Notes: generated by a model not told the origin, from the letters alone. Shown: positions 33,256-42,680, numbered from the stretch's first letter. The stretch is 64,000 nt of DNA from DATEDA01 sp963789885 (GCA_963789885.1 CAWBNB010000003.1:1-64000), one strand, 5' to 3'. Numbers and translations: made by a program.

Positions 33256-36200
33256 TCACGACAGACCCCGCGCGAGCCCGAGCGAAAGCTCGGCGCTGAC
33301 GGCCTGATCCGAAGCGCCGCCCGTGGCACGAGCTTCCCCGGATTGGACGCGGCCGGTGTCGATGCCCCCCGTCCGGACGAGGTAGTTGCGGACCACCTCG
33401 GTCCGTCGCGCGGCGAGATCCCGCAGCGCCGATTCTGGCAGCGGGTACGAATCCACGAGGCGGCGGAACATTACCTGGTAGAACTCGCGGTCCGAGCTCG
33501 CCTTGCCGAATACGGCGAGCAGCCGGTTCACCCGCTCCGGCTCGCGCCCGGTGCGTTGCCGGAAGGACTGCGCGACCTCGTCGGCGGCCTTCGGTCCGGC
33601 GCGGTCCGCGAGCAGCCCTTCGAGCGCCCGCTGCGTGGCGGCGTCGCTGTAGGCGATCGGGCCCGGATCCTCGCGCCCGGCGACCTTGACGCCGAGTGCC
33701 TGCGCGACGTCCAGAAGCGCCTGACGATTGCGCAGTGCTGCGCCGTCCAGCCGCGGATCGTACGGCCCGTGCACGCGCAGCTCGAGCTGCGGCTTGTCGC
33801 GCAGGACTTGCGCGACCTTGTCGAGCTTTTCCCGTTCGGGCGGCAGCAGCCGCGCGCGGCCCGGCTCGAACTGGATCGCACCGAGCTTGTCCGCGTCGCT
33901 GCCGAGGAGCCCGGCCAGCGCGCGGAACGGGGCGCTCGCGATGCGGGTCACCAGGCTCGCGAGCGCTTCGCGCAGGACCCGCCCGTACTGGAACTGCGGG
34001 TTGTCGAGATTCCCGGTGACCGGGACCGCCACGTTGATCCGGCCTTCGCTGTCGGTGAGGAGGGCGACCGCGAGATCGAGCGGCAGATCGAGCGCCCGCG
34101 GCGTGACGACCCGCTCACCGAGCGTGAAATCCTGCATCACGACCCGGTTGTCCGCCCTGAGGACGCCGTCCGCGACCCGGTAGCGCAGGCTGAGCCACAA
34201 GCGCCCCGATGCGATCGTGCGCCCGGCGAAGGTCGCGAAGTAGGGCGAGAGCGGCGGCATCTCCACGTTGTCGAAGTGGGCGCGGATGTCGGTGAACGAC
34301 TTCGGATCGAACGCGTTGAGGCCGCCTTCGACCTGCGCCGCGCCGGAGCCCTCGATCCGGCCGTCGAGCTTCAGCTCGGCGCGGCTCGCGCGGTCGGTCG
34401 ACATGCCTACGACGGTCCCGTTCAACCGCCTCACGCGGGTCGAAAACGGCAGCGCGAGGCTGTAGTCCGCGAAGTCGACCGTCCCGTTCCGGATGCGCAG
34501 CCGGCTGATGTTCGCGGTGAACGCGCGCTGAACGGCGGTCGGGGCCGTGTTCGCAGTCTTCGTTTGGGGCGCGGGCGGTCCAGGATTTCCGGCCGGAGGC
34601 GCGCCGGCTTTCAGTACCTGGGCCAGATTGACCTCGCCGGTTTTGGAGATCACGATCTTGGCGCCCGGCTCGACGACGCTGACTTCCTTGATTGCGAGCT
34701 GATTGGGCGCGAGCGTCAGCGCGACCTCGTCCGCCGACAGCGTCTTCCACGAAAGGAAGCGCTCGCCCGTCGCGCGCTCGCGCACCAGGAGGTCGTGCAC
34801 GCTCGCTGTCCCGTTTGCGCTGAGCGCCGGGCCTTCCTGCCCCGCGCGGTACGCGACACGCGCTTTCGCGGACGCCCGACCGGACGCGAGCTCGAGCGCG
34901 GCGTAGCGGGCGATCACCGGCCGCAGGGGCTCGAGCGGAACATCCGTCGCCTCGATCGTTGCGTCGGCCGCGCGGAAGTCGTGCGCGATCGAGCCCGCCG
35001 CCTTGACTGCGCCCCGGCCCGCGACGGTGAGCGCCGCTTCGAAGCGCAGCGGCGAGTCGCCCCGGCTCGCCAGGGCATCGGCGCCGGCGGAGACGATGTC
35101 CACGTCGTACACGATCGGCGGGTCGTACGCGCGATCCTCGAATGCGACCTTTACGCCCTCGACATCCAGGCGCCGAACTGCGTAGTGCCACGGCCGCGCC
35201 TTCGAGTCGATCGCCGGCCTGCGCGCCGGCGGCGCAGCCTCCGAAGCGAGCAGCCTGGCCAGATTGATCGAGCCGTCGCGATCGAGAATCGCGGTGACGC
35301 GTCCGTTACGCAGCGCGACGCGCGCCGCGGCCAGCTCACGCCCGGCCAGGTCGAAGCGGCCGTCCTGGACTTCGATCGCATCGAGCGCGACCAGCGGCTC
35401 GCCGCCATCGGGCGCGACCGCCGCGACGCCGTGGATGCTCGCCTGAATGCTCTCGAGCACCAGCGTCGCCGCGCCCTTGGCGTAGGCCAACCGGTAACGC
35501 GTGGTCAGGTCGAGGCGCCCGTCGATCGGCGTTGCGCGCGTGGCCCGCCCGGCGAACGGCGTCAGGGTGGAAAGCCTGACGCCCTTTGCTTCCAGCGTCC
35601 CGGAGAGGGCGGTGGGAAGGACGGTCACGTCACCGCGCCAGGAAATCGACCCGCCGTCCGGCACCGCCGCCACGATCGAGTATTCGCCGTGCGCGCCCGG
35701 CAGCGTCGTCAGCTCGACGATCGTGAGATCGATCGGAGCGAAGGTGGTAGTGACCGGCGCAGCGCGCGAGCGGTCGGTGAAGGCGAGCTTTCCGTCGCGC
35801 ACCTCGACGTGCTGCAGGAGCCAGCGGCGCGGAGCTTCCCGTCCGGACGAGACGTCGGCGTGCCGCTTCGCGACGAGGTCGATCGCGCGCGCCACGTTGA
35901 GCGTGCCATCGGGCTCGATCTCCACCGCCACTTCCACGCCATCGACCCGGATGTTCGAGAACGTCCACGCCCGCCGGAAGAGGCTCGAGAGCCGGAAGTC
36001 GAGCGCGAGCCGTCGCACTGCGACGAGCGGGTGACCCGCGGGGTGCTCGAGCCTGACGTCCTTTGCCTCCAGGCGCAGCAGGAACGGATTGACGCTGATT
36101 TGCCCGATCGACGCTTTGCCTTCCAGCGCATCACCGGCGTAGCGGAGCAGCTCGCGCTCGAGGAAGTAGGGTGCGGCAGCGAGCCCCGCGAGCGCGTAGA

Positions 36201-36264
36201 CCAGCAGGCCGGCCAGCGCGAGCCCCAGGACGTGGGCGGCGGCGAAACGTGCGCGCTTTCTCAT
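33256..36264 (-). CDS. DUF748 AsmA-like giant envelope protein
   Basis: A 1002-residue protein of the DUF748 family. A single N-terminal transmembrane helix (HVLGLALAGLLVYALAGLAA) anchors it, and a long repetitive beta-rich region follows, with motifs such as GQISVNPFLLRLEAKDVRLE (about residue 55), FSNIRVDGVEVAVEI and LRIRNGTVDFADYSL. The C-terminus has an OmpA-like stretch (IQFEPGRARLLPPEREKLDK). These proteins resemble AsmA/TamB-type lipid-transfer scaffolds between the membranes; this is inference from the fold family. Length is typical. The antisense strand is open for 1230 codons but is judged a GC artefact. Confidence 0.85.
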   Translation of the reverse strand: MRKRARFAAAHVLGLALAGLLVYALAGLAAAPYFLERELLRYAGDALEGKASIGQISVNPFLLRLEAKDVRLEHPAGHPLVAVRRLALDFRLSSLFRRAWTFSNIRVDGVEVAVEIEPDGTLNVARAIDLVAKRHADVSSGREAPRRWLLQHVEVRDGKLAFTDRSRAAPVTTTFAPIDLTIVELTTLPGAHGEYSIVAAVPDGGSISWRGDVTVLPTALSGTLEAKGVRLSTLTPFAGRATRATPIDGRLDLTTRYRLAYAKGAATLVLESIQASIHGVAAVAPDGGEPLVALDAIEVQDGRFDLAGRELAAARVALRNGRVTAILDRDGSINLARLLASEAAPPARRPAIDSKARPWHYAVRRLDVEGVKVAFEDRAYDPPIVYDVDIVSAGADALASRGDSPLRFEAALTVAGRGAVKAAGSIAHDFRAADATIEATDVPLEPLRPVIARYAALELASGRASAKARVAYRAGQEGPALSANGTASVHDLLVRERATGERFLSWKTLSADEVALTLAPNQLAIKEVSVVEPGAKIVISKTGEVNLAQVLKAGAPPAGNPGPPAPQTKTANTAPTAVQRAFTANISRLRIRNGTVDFADYSLALPFSTRVRRLNGTVVGMSTDRASRAELKLDGRIEGSGAAQVEGGLNAFDPKSFTDIRAHFDNVEMPPLSPYFATFAGRTIASGRLWLSLRYRVADGVLRADNRVVMQDFTLGERVVTPRALDLPLDLAVALLTDSEGRINVAVPVTGNLDNPQFQYGRVLREALASLVTRIASAPFRALAGLLGSDADKLGAIQFEPGRARLLPPEREKLDKVAQVLRDKPQLELRVHGPYDPRLDGAALRNRQALLDVAQALGVKVAGREDPGPIAYSDAATQRALEGLLADRAGPKAADEVAQSFRQRTGREPERVNRLLAVFGKASSDREFYQVMFRRLVDSYPLPESALRDLAARRTEVVRNYLVRTGGIDTGRVQSGEARATGGASDQAVSAELSLGLARGLS

Positions 36265-36396
36265 GCCCTCGAATGGACCTCGAATGGGAATGGCCGGGGA
36301 CCTCCCGAGGTGCGAAGGTCACCCGGCCCGAGGACCGCAGGGGACCCCGAACCGTCGCCGTCGACCGAGCCGGCCGGCCTATACGGCGAACGGCGA

Positions 36397-36561
36397 CTAG
36401 ACCGGCGGCCGCCGCCCCATCACGAAGAAGATGACCGCGAGGATCAGGCCGACGACGAACAAGATCCAGGCGATATTCATGGAGAGGCCGGCGATGCCGG
36501 CGAAGCCGAGCACGGCCGCGATCAGCGCGACGACCAGAAACACTGCTGCCCAATACAGCAT
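36397..36561 (-). CDS. DUF1328-type small membrane protein
   Basis: A 54-residue two-helix membrane protein: MLYWAAVFLVVALIAAVLGF then AGIAGLSMNIAWILFVVGLI. Same family as the gene at 19886. AGGAGGCTCGCA precedes the ATG, a strong ribosome-binding site. Unknown function, typical of stress-gene neighbourhoods. Confidence 0.85.
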   Translation of the reverse strand: MLYWAAVFLVVALIAAVLGFAGIAGLSMNIAWILFVVGLILAVIFFVMGRRPPV

Positions 36562-36626
36562 TGCGAGCCTCCTGTCGGGTGACGGACGATCCTGCCTCGG
36601 AAGCCGAGCAATTCGCGTTCCCATGG

Positions 36627-36785
36627 TCAGCCGCCTTCGCGGAACGCGGGATAGAGCGTCATCCCGCCGTCAACGTACAGCATCGTGCCGGTGACGTAGT
36701 CCGACCGGTCGGACGCGAGCCAGACGGCCGCGCGCGCCACGTCGTCCGTGTCGCCGATGCGGCCGTAGGGGATGAGCCCCACTAG
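36627..36785 (-). pseudogene. C-terminal remnant of an SDR (glucose-dehydrogenase-like)
   Basis: The minus strand reads LVGLIPYGRIGDTDDVARAA, VWLASDRSDYVTGTMLYVDG and GMTLYPAFREGG, then stop. This is the last 50 residues of an SDR of the glucose 1-dehydrogenase group. Upstream of about 36785 the similarity ends, so the cofactor site and catalytic residues are missing. No ATG opens the frame. Confidence 0.7.
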
Positions 36786-36842
36786 CTGCCGCGCCGCCGA
36801 CGCTCCATCACGAGATCCGGCGAACGCGCGACGACCGGCCGC

Positions 36843-37184
36843 TTACGCTTCGCGCACCATCTCGCGACAGCTGTCGGCGCAGCGGCGGCAGGCATCGACG
36901 CACTTCTGCATGCCGTCGAGGCGTTCGCAGCTCGCCGCGCATGCGTCGCACACCTCGGCGCACACGGCGCACAGGCGCGCGTGGTGCGCGGAAGCGTTGA
37001 GCATCAGATCGGCCGCCGTGCGGCAGACCTCGGCGCAGTCGAGCATGAGCCGGAAGTGCCGCGGGGCGATGTGGCGGCCGCCCCGCTCAAGGCAGTGGAT
37101 CGAGGCCATCGAGCGGCAGACGCTGTAGCACGCCAGGCAGTCGTCGATGCAGCGCTGCAGCGGTTGTTGCACGCGGTTCTGCAT
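36843..37184 (-). CDS. Four-helix-bundle copper-binding protein (DUF326/Csp-like)
   Basis: A 113-residue Cys-rich helical protein: RCIDDCLACYSVCRSMASIH, then MLDCAEVCRTAADLML, LCAVCAEVCDACAASCERLD and CVDACRRCADSCREMVREA. The CxxxC spacing along helices matches copper-storage four-helix proteins, where the Cys line the bundle core and hold Cu(I). There is no signal peptide, so it would be cytosolic. An ATG 15 bases upstream (37199) is an alternative start. Confidence 0.85.
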   Translation of the reverse strand: MQNRVQQPLQRCIDDCLACYSVCRSMASIHCLERGGRHIAPRHFRLMLDCAEVCRTAADLMLNASAHHARLCAVCAEVCDACAASCERLDGMQKCVDACRRCADSCREMVREA

Positions 37185-37505
37185 GGCCCCGCCCGGCAAA
37201 CCGCGTGCCTGGGCGGCCTAGATGGGGAAATTCCTTTCGATGCGAAAGCGCCGGGCCGACCGCCGGACGCGCGTGAGGCATCGCCTTGCCCTTCGGCTCG
37301 GATCACGCGCCACCGGTCCGATAGAAGCGCGCGGGACGGCCGGCGCTCTCGGCCGTGCCCGCTGCAACGGGCGTGCCGTCGTACGCGGGAAGCCATGCGA
37401 CTCGTAGCGCAACGTCGGCTAGCACATCAGCAGGTAGCGCCCACCGGGCGGGCTCGGGCTTCACGAGCACGGCATCCGGGTGCGTCGCTTGCTCGCCGCA
37501 GGTCA
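37185..37505. other. Intergenic stretch with a doubtful minus-strand frame
   Basis: A minus-strand frame 37303-37506 opening with TTG (MTCGEQATHPDAVLVKPEPA) has protein-like composition, for example ADVLADVALRVAWLPAYDG. It has no recognised family or ribosome-binding site and faces the DUF3175 gene. I see nothing else here. Confidence 0.3.
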
Positions 37506-37814
37506 ATGCCGAAGAAAGCCCAGCGCCGCTGGTCGGGCCGCGTGACGCGGGAGAGCCACGCGCTCACCCTCGAGCCCAAGACGTTCGCGAAGCGCACGCC
37601 GCGAGCGATCGCGCAGTCGCTCAAGCGCTCGGCGGAGCGTAGTCGTGCCCGCAAGAGCGCGCCCTTTCGCTCTGCGATGTCAATGCTCAATTTCTACATC
37701 AACCGCGCCGGCGGCAACCTCTCGGCTGCGCGACGCCAGGTGCTGGAGCGCGCCAAGGACGAGCTGCGGGCGCTGTACGGAAGGAACGGACATGCCGGAA
37801 AAGCGAACCATTGA
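37506..37814 (+). CDS. DUF3175-domain protein
   Basis: A 102-residue basic protein: KKAQRRWSGRVTRESHALTL, then AIAQSLKRSAERSRARKSAP and FRSAMSMLNFYINRAGGNLS. These are the hallmarks of DUF3175, small proteins of unknown function common in soil proteobacteria. It overlaps the next gene by 23 bp. Both genes lie opposite the C-terminal extension of the debranching enzyme frame. Confidence 0.8.
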   Translation: MPKKAQRRWSGRVTRESHALTLEPKTFAKRTPRAIAQSLKRSAERSRARKSAPFRSAMSMLNFYINRAGGNLSAARRQVLERAKDELRALYGRNGHAGKANH

Positions 37815-40488
37815 GCGCGCCCGCAGGGACGCCCGCGAAGGCAAATCGCCGAGCACCCAGGCGGGCGAGTTCGTGCGCGAGGAGATCCACCACGTCCGCG
37901 AGGGCAAGCATGGCGCGCGGTCGGCCAAGCAGGCGATCGCGATCGGGCTGTCCAAGGCGCGGCGCGCCGGCGTGAAGCTGCCGCGGCGGCCGGGCAAGAA
38001 CGACCCGAAGCCGAGCCGCAGCGCTCCTGACCCGGAACGCTCGCGCGGTGTCGAGCGCGCGCTGCAGCGGGAGTCCCGCCGGGCGGCGTCCCATCGCGCC
38101 CTCGCTGCCCAGGCGCGCCGCAGCGCCGCGCGTCGTGGCAGCGCAGCGCGGAAGGCGGCGGCGCGTCGAGCCGTCCGGACGAAGGGTGCCGCCGGACGGA
38201 GCAACGCGGCGAAGAAGGCCGCGCGCACCCGAGCTCGCCACGCGTAGCGTGCCGCGCCCCGCGACGACGCCGCGCGGGCCGGAAAAGATTACAACGCCGC
38301 TCCGAAGAATACCGACAGGGGGAGGGGAAGAGCGCCGCCCGGGTTGATCGCGTGAGCGATGCTTCGGGCGAAACCTCGCCATCGTCACGTCGATTCGTCG
38401 CGCTTGCGGTGCGTCGAACCCTGCTGCCGATGACGACTCGTTTCCTCGGGACGCTCTTGCCGCATCGGGAAGCAAGTCGCGTGCCGCAGTGGCTTGCCAC
38501 GCCCGGAGCACCTCTGCCACGCTCCAGGCCTGGGCGATGCAGCCGCGCGGCCGGAACGGCGCCTCCGCGTCGCAGATCTCGCTGATGCTTCCGACGCCGG
38601 CCTCAGCCAGGTGGGCAGGAAGCGCGGCGAGCATTGCCCGGGCGCGGTCGCGGTCGCCGTACACCCGCAGCCAGGCATCGACGAAGTGGCCGATCAGCCA
38701 GGGCCACACCGTGCCCTGGTGATACGCTGCGTCGCGCGTCCGGAGATCGCCGTGATAGTCGCGCCGGTACTCGACCTCGCCTGGCGCGAGGGTGCGCAGG
38801 CCGTACGGCGTCAGCAGGTGCGCCTGCACGGTGTCCACGACCGCACGCCATCGGCGCTCTTCGAGAACCGGAAAGCGGAGCGAGACCGCGAAGATCTGGT
38901 TTGGCCGGCAGCTTGTGTCATGGCCGTTGGGCCCGTCCACGACGTCGAACAGGGCGCCCGCGCGTTCGTTCCAGAACCGCGCATTGAACGTTTCGCGTAC
39001 GTGTGCCGCTCGCCGTAGGTACTCCCCCTCGGCGCGGCCGAGCGCGCCGGCCCATTCGCCCATCAGCGCCAGCGCGTTGTGCCAGAGGGCCTGGATTTCG
39101 ACCGGCTTCCCGCGTCGGGGCGTCACTACCCAGTCCTCGAAGCGCGCGTCCATCCAGGTAAGGGCGACGCCATCGCCGCCACCGGCGAGGAGGCCGTCCG
39201 CGGGGTCGACACCGATGCCGAAGCGCGTACCGGCGAGGTGGTGCGCGATGATCTCCTCGAGCACCGGGTACAGCTCGCGCACGAGGTCGATGCTGGCGCA
39301 CGCCCGACTGTAGCGCTCGAGCGCATGAAAGTACCAAAGCGTGGCGTCGATCGTGTTGTAGCGCGCCTCGCGCGCGCCTTCGGGAAAGAGGTTCGGCAGC
39401 AGCCCGTCGCGCACATAGCGGGCGAAGGTTCGCAGGATGGCCCCCGCCTCGCGCAGCCGACCGGTCGCGAGCGTGAGGCCCTCCAGGCCGATCATCGTGT
39501 CGCGGCCCCAGTCGCCGAACCAGTGGTACCCGGCGATCACCGTGCGCACCTCGGTGCCTGCGGCGCCTGCGCGCAGGGCCTCCTCGAGGCGGCTGCCGGG
39601 CAGTACGAGGAACTGGTCGGCGGCGAGCGCGAGCTGCGCCGAGAATTCGTCGCGTGCCGCGGGCAGCGCGAGCGCGAGGACAGCTTCGGTCCGCTGCCGC
39701 TCGGCGGCGAGCGCCTCCTCGCCGTCCACCTCGAGCGAGCGCCAGTCGTCGGTCGTTGCGGCGAACGTCACAGGGCGGCCGCGCCGCAGGTCCACCGCAA
39801 AATACCCGGGGCTGAAATTCAGCTCGACGTGCTCGTAGCCGCGGTCACGCTCCTCGCGATAGAGCGCGCAGGCCGGCGTGCGTTCGTGCGCCACGAAGAC
39901 GCCGTCGGGCCGCGCCCGGAGGCGCAGCGCGAGAGCGCTTTCGCCGAGTGCGAGCTCGTGCCGCCCGCCCTCGATCGTCAGGCGAAACGGCGCGGGCGCG
40001 GTCACGAGCGGCGCGTCCTGGCGTCGGAAGACCGCGTACGGCCGGGCGTGCAGGCGTACCGGTGGACCGTCCAGGAGACGGTACAGCACGCACACGACGT
40101 TGCGGCCGTGCGGCATCACGATCGACTTCTCGATCGTGCTCGTCCCGACCGCGTACCGCCACGTCGGCACCAGGCCGTGCAGCGTGAATTCGCGGAGACA
40201 GGCGGCCGCATCGGTTTCCGTGGTTCCGTCCTCGAGATCCGCGCCGCCGAGGAGCGCGCGCGCATCGCCGGCGATGACCTCCTCGTCGTAGCGCCCGATC
40301 ATCACGTGGCGGCCCTCCGGCCGTGCAAGGTTCGGCACGAAGAGCCCGTGGTATCGGCGCGTCGGCACGCCGAGCACGGTTCCGGACGCGTAGCCGCCGA
40401 GGCCGTTGGTCACCAGCCACTCGCGGTCGCGCAGCTTGGCGGCGTTGTGCTCGCTGCCGCACACGAGGCGGATCGACGGGGCGCTCAT
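37699..40488 (-). CDS. Glycogen debranching enzyme (amylo-alpha-1,6-glucosidase)
   Basis: The N-terminal GDE domain opens WLVTNGLGGYASGTVLGVPT RRYHGLF; the C-terminal catalytic (alpha/alpha)6 domain has WFGDWGRDTMIGLEGLTLAT, YNTIDATLWYFHAL, ALWHNALALM and YHQGTVWPWLIGHFVDAWL. Such enzymes remove alpha-1,6 branches from glycogen-like glucans. The family part ends near 38470 (AWSVAEVLRAWQATAARDLL). The frame then runs on for about 260 low-complexity residues, antisense to the DUF6496 and DUF3175 genes, to a stop at 37699. The native stop was probably lost, or the tail is read-through. It lies 57 bp downstream of treZ, in the same operon. Confidence 0.75.
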   Translation of the reverse strand: MSAPSIRLVCGSEHNAAKLRDREWLVTNGLGGYASGTVLGVPTRRYHGLFVPNLARPEGRHVMIGRYDEEVIAGDARALLGGADLEDGTTETDAAACLREFTLHGLVPTWRYAVGTSTIEKSIVMPHGRNVVCVLYRLLDGPPVRLHARPYAVFRRQDAPLVTAPAPFRLTIEGGRHELALGESALALRLRARPDGVFVAHERTPACALYREERDRGYEHVELNFSPGYFAVDLRRGRPVTFAATTDDWRSLEVDGEEALAAERQRTEAVLALALPAARDEFSAQLALAADQFLVLPGSRLEEALRAGAAGTEVRTVIAGYHWFGDWGRDTMIGLEGLTLATGRLREAGAILRTFARYVRDGLLPNLFPEGAREARYNTIDATLWYFHALERYSRACASIDLVRELYPVLEEIIAHHLAGTRFGIGVDPADGLLAGGGDGVALTWMDARFEDWVVTPRRGKPVEIQALWHNALALMGEWAGALGRAEGEYLRRAAHVRETFNARFWNERAGALFDVVDGPNGHDTSCRPNQIFAVSLRFPVLEERRWRAVVDTVQAHLLTPYGLRTLAPGEVEYRRDYHGDLRTRDAAYHQGTVWPWLIGHFVDAWLRVYGDRDRARAMLAALPAHLAEAGVGSISEICDAEAPFRPRGCIAQAWSVAEVLRAWQATAARDLLPDAARASRGNESSSAAGFDAPQARRIDVTMARFRPKHRSRDQPGRRSSPPPVGILRSGVVIFSGPRGVVAGRGTLRVASSGARGLLRRVAPSGGTLRPDGSTRRRLPRCAATTRGAAARLGSEGAMGRRPAGLPLQRALDTARAFRVRSAAARLRVVLARPPRQLHAGAPRLGQPDRDRLLGRPRAMLALADVVDLLAHELARLGARRFAFAGVPAGALNGSLFRHVRSFRTAPAARPWRAPAPGVAQPRGCRRRG
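37792..38247 (+). CDS. DUF6496-like basic protein with Ala/Arg-rich tail
   Basis: A 151-residue protein. The first 65 residues carry EGKSPSTQAGEFVREEIHHV and SAKQAIAIGLSKARRAGVKL, the core of DUF6496-type proteins (a shorter relative is at 56735). The rest is an Ala/Arg/Lys-rich tail (AARKAAARRAVRTKGAAGR) reminiscent of histone H1-like DNA-binding tails. DNA binding is plausible but inferred from composition. AAGGAACGGAC precedes the ATG inside the end of the DUF3175 gene. Confidence 0.7.
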   Translation: MPEKRTIERARRDAREGKSPSTQAGEFVREEIHHVREGKHGARSAKQAIAIGLSKARRAGVKLPRRPGKNDPKPSRSAPDPERSRGVERALQRESRRAASHRALAAQARRSAARRGSAARKAAARRAVRTKGAAGRSNAAKKAARTRARHA

Positions 40489-40545
40489 CGGGCTAAGCTC
40501 GTGCGTGCTGCGGTTGGCGTTTGATCTCGAGGTGGCGCGGTGCGC

Positions 40546-42444
40546 TCACGAACGTGGTTCGGGCGCGAGGAGGGTGGCCGAGTCGGCCGCGAGCCGCCAC
40601 CCGGCGCCGCCGCACGGGGCGAGCGCGCCGTGGCCGCCGTAACGCGGCTCGTCGCTCGACCAGATCATGCGCCAGCGCGCGTCGCGGGGCGGAGCGAGCA
40701 GCGGCTCGGGTGCCGAGACCAGATCGACCTCGTCGGCGAGGTTCACCACCAGCAGGCGGTCGCCGGCGGCACGGTCAAACCAGCGGAGCGCGAACGCGCG
40801 CGGGCCAAGCGTCGCGCCGTCGAAGCCGCCGCGCGCCTGGGCGGCGATCACCGGGTCGTCGCGCCGGATGTGCAGGAGGTCGCGGTACAGCGCGTGCACG
40901 TGCGCGTTCGTCTCGCGCTCGCTGCGGTCGAGCTTCGCCGCACGGAAAGTCGCCTCGGCGCCGGGATCGCGGACCGTGGCCTGTGCCGCCGGGGTCGCGT
41001 AGTGCGCGAACTGCCGCAGGAATCCGCGCCGTCCCTCCCGCACGGGCGTGCGCAGCCGCTCCGAGTGGTCGGCGAAGAACGGAAACGGTTGCGCGGCAGC
41101 GAACTCCTCGCCCATGAAGAGCATCGGCGTCTGCGGGGCAAGCAGGGTGAGTGCGGTCACCGCGCGTAGCCGCCCCGGGCTCGCGAGGAGGTGCAGGCGG
41201 TCGCCCGCCAGGGTGTTGGCGACCTGGTCGTGGTTCTGCGTGAACACCACGAACGACCACGGCGGGACGCCGAGCGCCGGCCGGCCGCGGGGCTTTCCCT
41301 GCCACGCGTAATGCTGTCCCTGGTACAGGAAGCCGTGACGCGCCGCCGATACGAACTCCTGCGCGGTGCCGCGGTAGTCGTGGAAGTAGCCGTCGCGCCG
41401 GCCGGTCAGCGCGACCCTCGCCGCGTGGTGGTAATCGTCGTTCCACATCGCGTCGAGGCCGTAGCCGCCTTCCTCCGCGGGAGCGAGCGCGTCGGCGTGC
41501 TGCGGCTCGTTCTCGGCCACCAGCACGATCGAGCGCGGCGCCGCGGCGCGGCGGGCCGCGGCCACGAGCTCGGCGATCACGTGCGGGCGGCTTGAGTCGT
41601 GGATCGTCTGGGTCGCGTCGAGCCGCAGTCCGTCGAGATGGAACTCCCGGATCCAGTACTCGGCGTTCCGGACGACGAGCTCGCGCACCGGCGCGGCGTG
41701 CAGACCGTCAAAGTTGATCGCGTCGCCCCACTCGTTGTCGTAGCGGTCGGTGAAGTAATCGGCGCTGAATTCGCGGAGATAGCAGCCGTCCGGACCGAAG
41801 TGGTTGTAGACGACATCGAGGATCACGCCGAGGCCGACGCGATGCGCGGCGTCGACGAAGCGCTTGAAGGCGTCGGGGCCGCCGTAGCCGTGGTAAGGCG
41901 CGAAGAGCGCGACGCCGTCGTAGCCCCAGTTGAAGCGGCCGGGGAACTCGGCCACCGGCATCAGCTCGAGCAGCGTGACGCCGAGATCGCGAAGCCCCGG
42001 CAGCTCGCGGATCGCGGCGTCGAAAGTGCCTTCGGTAGTGAACGTACCGACGTGCAGCTCGTAGATCACCTGCCCCGGCAGTGCGACCCCCTGCCAGGCG
42101 TCGTCCGACCAGGGGAATGCCATAGGGTCAACGACGACGGACGGCCCATGCGGCCCGTCGGGCTGGAACCGCGAAAAGGGATCGGGGTACGCGTGCTCGC
42201 CATCGAGTCGAAAGCGGTAGCGCTCGCCGGCCGCGACGCCAGCCACGACCGCCGCGTGGTAGCCCGAGGTGCCGGCGCGAAGCCCGTGCGCACGCTCCGG
42301 CTCGCCCTCGATCACCACTTCCACCGTGGTCGCGCGCGGCGCCCATACGCCGAAGCGAACGCCGCCGCGCACCGGATCGGCACCGAGCGCTTCTCGGCCG
42401 GCGGCGGCCGCACCCGTCCAGCGGGCCGATGGGGGCGCAGTCAT
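40546..42444 (-). CDS. treZ: Malto-oligosyltrehalose trehalohydrolase
   Basis: A 632-residue GH13 enzyme that releases trehalose from maltooligosyltrehalose. An N-terminal CBM48-like beta domain (GGVRFGVWAPRATTVEVVI) precedes the TIM barrel. Catalytic residues are in place: nucleophile Asp in HLDGLRLDATQTI, acid Glu in IVLVAENEPQH, and Asp in VVFTQNHDQVANTL. GVILDVVYNHFGPDG and LLAPQTPMLFMGEEFAA are typical of TreZ. The partner TreY is not in the window. The start overlaps the stop of the small gene upstream (ATGA), and the debranching enzyme follows by 57 bp, giving a small trehalose/glycogen operon. Confidence 0.9.
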   Translation of the reverse strand: MTAPPSARWTGAAAAGREALGADPVRGGVRFGVWAPRATTVEVVIEGEPERAHGLRAGTSGYHAAVVAGVAAGERYRFRLDGEHAYPDPFSRFQPDGPHGPSVVVDPMAFPWSDDAWQGVALPGQVIYELHVGTFTTEGTFDAAIRELPGLRDLGVTLLELMPVAEFPGRFNWGYDGVALFAPYHGYGGPDAFKRFVDAAHRVGLGVILDVVYNHFGPDGCYLREFSADYFTDRYDNEWGDAINFDGLHAAPVRELVVRNAEYWIREFHLDGLRLDATQTIHDSSRPHVIAELVAAARRAAAPRSIVLVAENEPQHADALAPAEEGGYGLDAMWNDDYHHAARVALTGRRDGYFHDYRGTAQEFVSAARHGFLYQGQHYAWQGKPRGRPALGVPPWSFVVFTQNHDQVANTLAGDRLHLLASPGRLRAVTALTLLAPQTPMLFMGEEFAAAQPFPFFADHSERLRTPVREGRRGFLRQFAHYATPAAQATVRDPGAEATFRAAKLDRSERETNAHVHALYRDLLHIRRDDPVIAAQARGGFDGATLGPRAFALRWFDRAAGDRLLVVNLADEVDLVSAPEPLLAPPRDARWRMIWSSDEPRYGGHGALAPCGGAGWRLAADSATLLAPEPRS

Positions 42445-42680
42445 CGCGATTTGCTGCGCTGGTAGCGCTGTGGCAGCGTCTTGCGGCCGTAGGCGCGCGT
42501 TGAGCGGCGGCCCTTGCGCCGCATCTCCGCCGGCGTCAGCTCCGAGGGCTGCGTTCTCACCAGCCGCGCGCCTTCGCGCCGTCGGAACTTCGCACGGCCG
42601 GCAGCACTCAGTCCGCCCGGCAAACCCTTAAGCGTTCGCCTGCGTCCCGCCATCGGGGAGGGTTTCTGGTCATCGCGCAT
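42441..42680 (-). CDS. Small basic protein (possibly DUF6321), coupled to treZ
   Basis: A 79-residue, strongly basic protein: GRRRTLKGLPGGLSAAGRAK then FRRREGARLVRTQPSELTPA and RKGRRSTRAYGRKTLPQRYQ. The GLSAAGRAxFxRxEGARL segment resembles small DUF6321-type proteins, recalled with moderate confidence. The stop overlaps the treZ start by 4 bases. An internal ATG at 42653 is an alternative start. Confidence 0.6.
   Translation of the reverse strand: MRDDQKPSPMAGRRRTLKGLPGGLSAAGRAKFRRREGARLVRTQPSELTPAEMRRKGRRSTRAYGRKTLPQRYQRSKSR

Noticed and set aside
32890..36582. 1230-codon plus-strand frame across the DUF748 gene
   Set aside because: Arg/Ala/Glu-rich composition without any motif; the minus strand carries a clear DUF748 protein of normal length.
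37303..37506. Minus-strand 67-codon TTG frame facing the DUF3175 gene
   Set aside because: Protein-like composition but no ribosome-binding site or family; mentioned only as a doubtful frame.
39079..40524. 481-codon plus-strand frame opposite the debranching enzyme
   Set aside because: Composition artefact; the minus strand shows all GDE motifs.
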